Source of the DNA: Vicinamibacterales bacterium
GTDB lineage: Bacteria; Acidobacteriota; Vicinamibacteria; Vicinamibacterales; Fen-181
DNA length: 64,000 bases
NCBI GenBank assembly: GCA_036504215.1
Contig: DASXVO010000059.1
Coordinates: 124,001-188,000, forward strand
Reading direction: 5' to 3'
Below the pieces are notes generated by a model. The model did not search any database. It was not told where the DNA came from and saw only the letters and a program-made list of their open reading frames with translations. The position numbers were made by a program, and so were the translations under genes. Of the stretch, positions 62,765 to 64,000 are shown one piece after another (positions within the stretch are counted from its first letter, which is position 1; every line of letters begins with the position of its first letter).

Positions 62765-63292
62765 ATGGACTACTTCAACGCGCGGTCGCTCCAACTGCGG
62801 ACAGGCCGCTTCAATCGGCCGGATCCGCTCTTCGCGGGGGCGATGGGGAACCCGCAGGGGTGGAATCGGTACGCGTATGTCGGGAACAATCCACTGAAGT
62901 ACGTTGATCCGACCGGCAACAACCTTGAAATCGTCGTCAATGTTGTGGGGAGGATGCCGCCACCGGATCCCACGGCTACCCTGGACCCCACGAATCAGTG
63001 GGCAAGCTGGGCCGGGTACAAGGCGTGTGGGACGGACTGCGACTTGGCTGGCGGATCCTACGACGCGACACCAATTGAGGAATCTGCCGGAAGCAGTGGC
63101 GGCGGTGTCCTGCCGTCAAAGCCAGTCATCCCGCTGGTGACCCCGCCGGTGATGCCGCCGACGCTGCCGGGCGGTGACACTGTTCAGAAGAACGTGGAGT
63201 TGACGATGGCGAGAGTCCGCGAAGTCGGCCAGGTGAAGGCATTCCTATGGTGGAAGAGCATGGTGCAGTCCGGAGGGAGATGGGACTGGTAG
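62765..63292 (+). CDS. second Rhs tip, end of core plus a short variable tail
   Basis: The 175-residue frame starts with MDYFNARSLQLRTGRFNRPD and WNRYAYVGNNPLKYVDPTGN, as in the first tip. It then has a Pro/Gly-rich variable region and ends VREVGQVKAFLWWKSMVQ plus SGGRWDW. That last part resembles the first strands of an Ntox44-like domain but stops before its NFGATG core, so the toxin is truncated or a different short one. It overlaps the next gene by 13 bases. Confidence 0.7.
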   Translation: MDYFNARSLQLRTGRFNRPDPLFAGAMGNPQGWNRYAYVGNNPLKYVDPTGNNLEIVVNVVGRMPPPDPTATLDPTNQWASWAGYKACGTDCDLAGGSYDATPIEESAGSSGGGVLPSKPVIPLVTPPVMPPTLPGGDTVQKNVELTMARVREVGQVKAFLWWKSMVQSGGRWDW

Positions 63293-63588
63293 TGGACATC
63301 CATCCTCCGAGTGCCAGACCGACACTGTGGGAGAGAGCGCTTCAGCTCAGAAAGGCTGATGAAGTGTGTCTGCGTTGGCGGTCGCCGCGTCACCTGGAGA
63401 TTACGTATCCGTCGAGCGCCTCCCTCATGCAGTCGAGCACGAAGGTGTCGGTTGGGGATGAGATCAAGATCACGGTCAAGACAGCGCCAGGTCGAAATGG
63501 GGTGTTCATTAGCGATCAGTGTCAAGGTTGCCGAGCCACGATGGACGGGCTCCAGTCCCCATGGCGTTGGTGCGACTCGACTAAGTAG
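63280..63588 (+). CDS. 102-residue protein overlapping the second Rhs tip
   Basis: The ATG at 63280 lies directly after GGAGGG, a strong ribosome site placed inside the toxin frame. The protein starts MGLVVDIHPPSARPTLWERA and has ITYPSSASLMQSS, VSVGDEIKITVKTAPG and two Cys in DQCQGC. No signal peptide is visible. By position it is a candidate immunity or associated gene. No family is recognised. Confidence 0.55.
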   Translation: MGLVVDIHPPSARPTLWERALQLRKADEVCLRWRSPRHLEITYPSSASLMQSSTKVSVGDEIKITVKTAPGRNGVFISDQCQGCRATMDGLQSPWRWCDSTK

Positions 63589-63591
63589 CCT

Positions 63592-63948
63592 GTGCACCGG
63601 CTGACAGAGATGAGTGCCTGTCAGCTGAAGGTGACTCAGACGACGTGGAGTCTGGCCACGCTCATCATGCACGCCACCACGGTGGTGGCGTCGTCTCCTG
63701 GCGCCCAGCCCCTCGCACCAAGCATGGACCCGGCACGGCCAGCCGAGGTGCTCTCCGCGCGATTGACGCTCGCAACGCTTGGTGGATTTCCTTTGATTGT
63801 GGTCGTGCTGCTGTTTGCGGCTCTCAATCTGCTCGCCGCCAGATTTGGCAAGCGGTCGCCTGTACTCGACAGATTCTCGCGGGCCGTGGTCGCGATGGTC
63901 GGCATTCTCGGCGTTTCGGCCATGGTCGCGATCGCGCTCAGCACGTGA
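63592..63948 (+). CDS. small membrane protein
   Basis: The 118-residue frame has a moderately hydrophobic N-terminal stretch (TWSLATLIMHATTVVAS), possibly a signal. Two strong helices follow (LGGFPLIVVVLLFAALNLLA and AVVAMVGILGVSAMVAIAL), separated by a short basic loop (RFGKRSPVLDR). The start is uncertain: GTG at 63592 or ATG at 63610. It lies four bases after the previous gene. Function is unknown. Bases 63949-64000 show no further start. Confidence 0.55.
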   Translation: MHRLTEMSACQLKVTQTTWSLATLIMHATTVVASSPGAQPLAPSMDPARPAEVLSARLTLATLGGFPLIVVVLLFAALNLLAARFGKRSPVLDRFSRAVVAMVGILGVSAMVAIALST

Positions 63949-64000
63949 ATCTGGACGCGTTCGATTCCCATCTGCAGGACGCTGTCTGGATTCGAGAGAT

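Overview
The window is GC-rich DNA (mostly 64-68 percent by eye) from a member of the Acidobacteriota, most likely a Vicinamibacteria-type soil organism. This is inferred from two secreted proteins of the Acidobacterial VWFA-related family, a relic of the large MacB-like permease family typical of that phylum, and many secreted peptidases and glycoside hydrolases. No rRNA, complete tRNA or CRISPR array is visible.

Layout. 1-3.1 kb: C-terminal part of an enolase-superfamily dehydratase, a NagX-like membrane acyltransferase and a secreted beta-propeller. 3.2-4.5 kb: a mosaic of copied gene ends, assembled from an isochorismatase 3' end, an unrelated membrane-protein start and a NagX 3' end. 4.7-8.6 kb: a leftward array of four small secreted paralogues plus one larger secreted protein, with a shared promoter-side repeat. 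8.5-14.7 kb: isochorismatase, GH2 glycosidase and tricorn protease (minus strand). 14.7-18.9 kb: ECF sigma factor, double zinc-finger anti-sigma factor, small membrane protein and VWFA protein. 18.9-24.3 kb: GH16 relic, a 1492-residue protein ending in a thermolysin-like M4 peptidase, and an S9 peptidase relic. 24.3-28.6 kb: a VNTR, an S9 peptidase, a heparinase-like protein with an in-frame VNTR, and a tiny Cys-rich protein. 28.6-32.8 kb: ABC exporter pair and DPP-IV-type peptidase. 32.8-46 kb: adhesin-like protein, DUF5916 barrel, DmsB/DmsA pair, M14 carboxypeptidase, acyl-activating enzyme and GH2-malectin enzyme. 46.1-47.7 kb: TetR regulator with a clear promoter/operator, followed by an NmrA-type oxidoreductase. 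47.8-55.4 kb: BNR propeller, response regulator, VWFA protein, M3 dipeptidase and SpoU-type RNA methyltransferase.

55.4-64 kb is a degraded accessory island. It holds two truncated Rhs tips, one leading into an Ntox44-like toxin domain and a candidate immunity lipoprotein. It also holds a resolvase relic, a 3' fragment of a tRNA-Leu gene, three toxin-antitoxin remnants or modules (DUF433, MntA/HepT, BrnT/BrnA), a permease relic and a lectin/VCBS protein. Several palindromic repeats interrupt genes at matching codons in the two Rhs copies.

The chromosomal part points to a polymer-degrading lifestyle: exported peptidases (tricorn, M3, M4, M14, S9) and glycosidases (two GH2, a heparinase-like lyase, a GH16 relic). 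The strongest candidates for something undescribed are the four-paralogue secreted array, one member of which appears to start at ACG, the M4 fusion, and the Rhs tips carrying identical 54-bp stop-bearing inserts.
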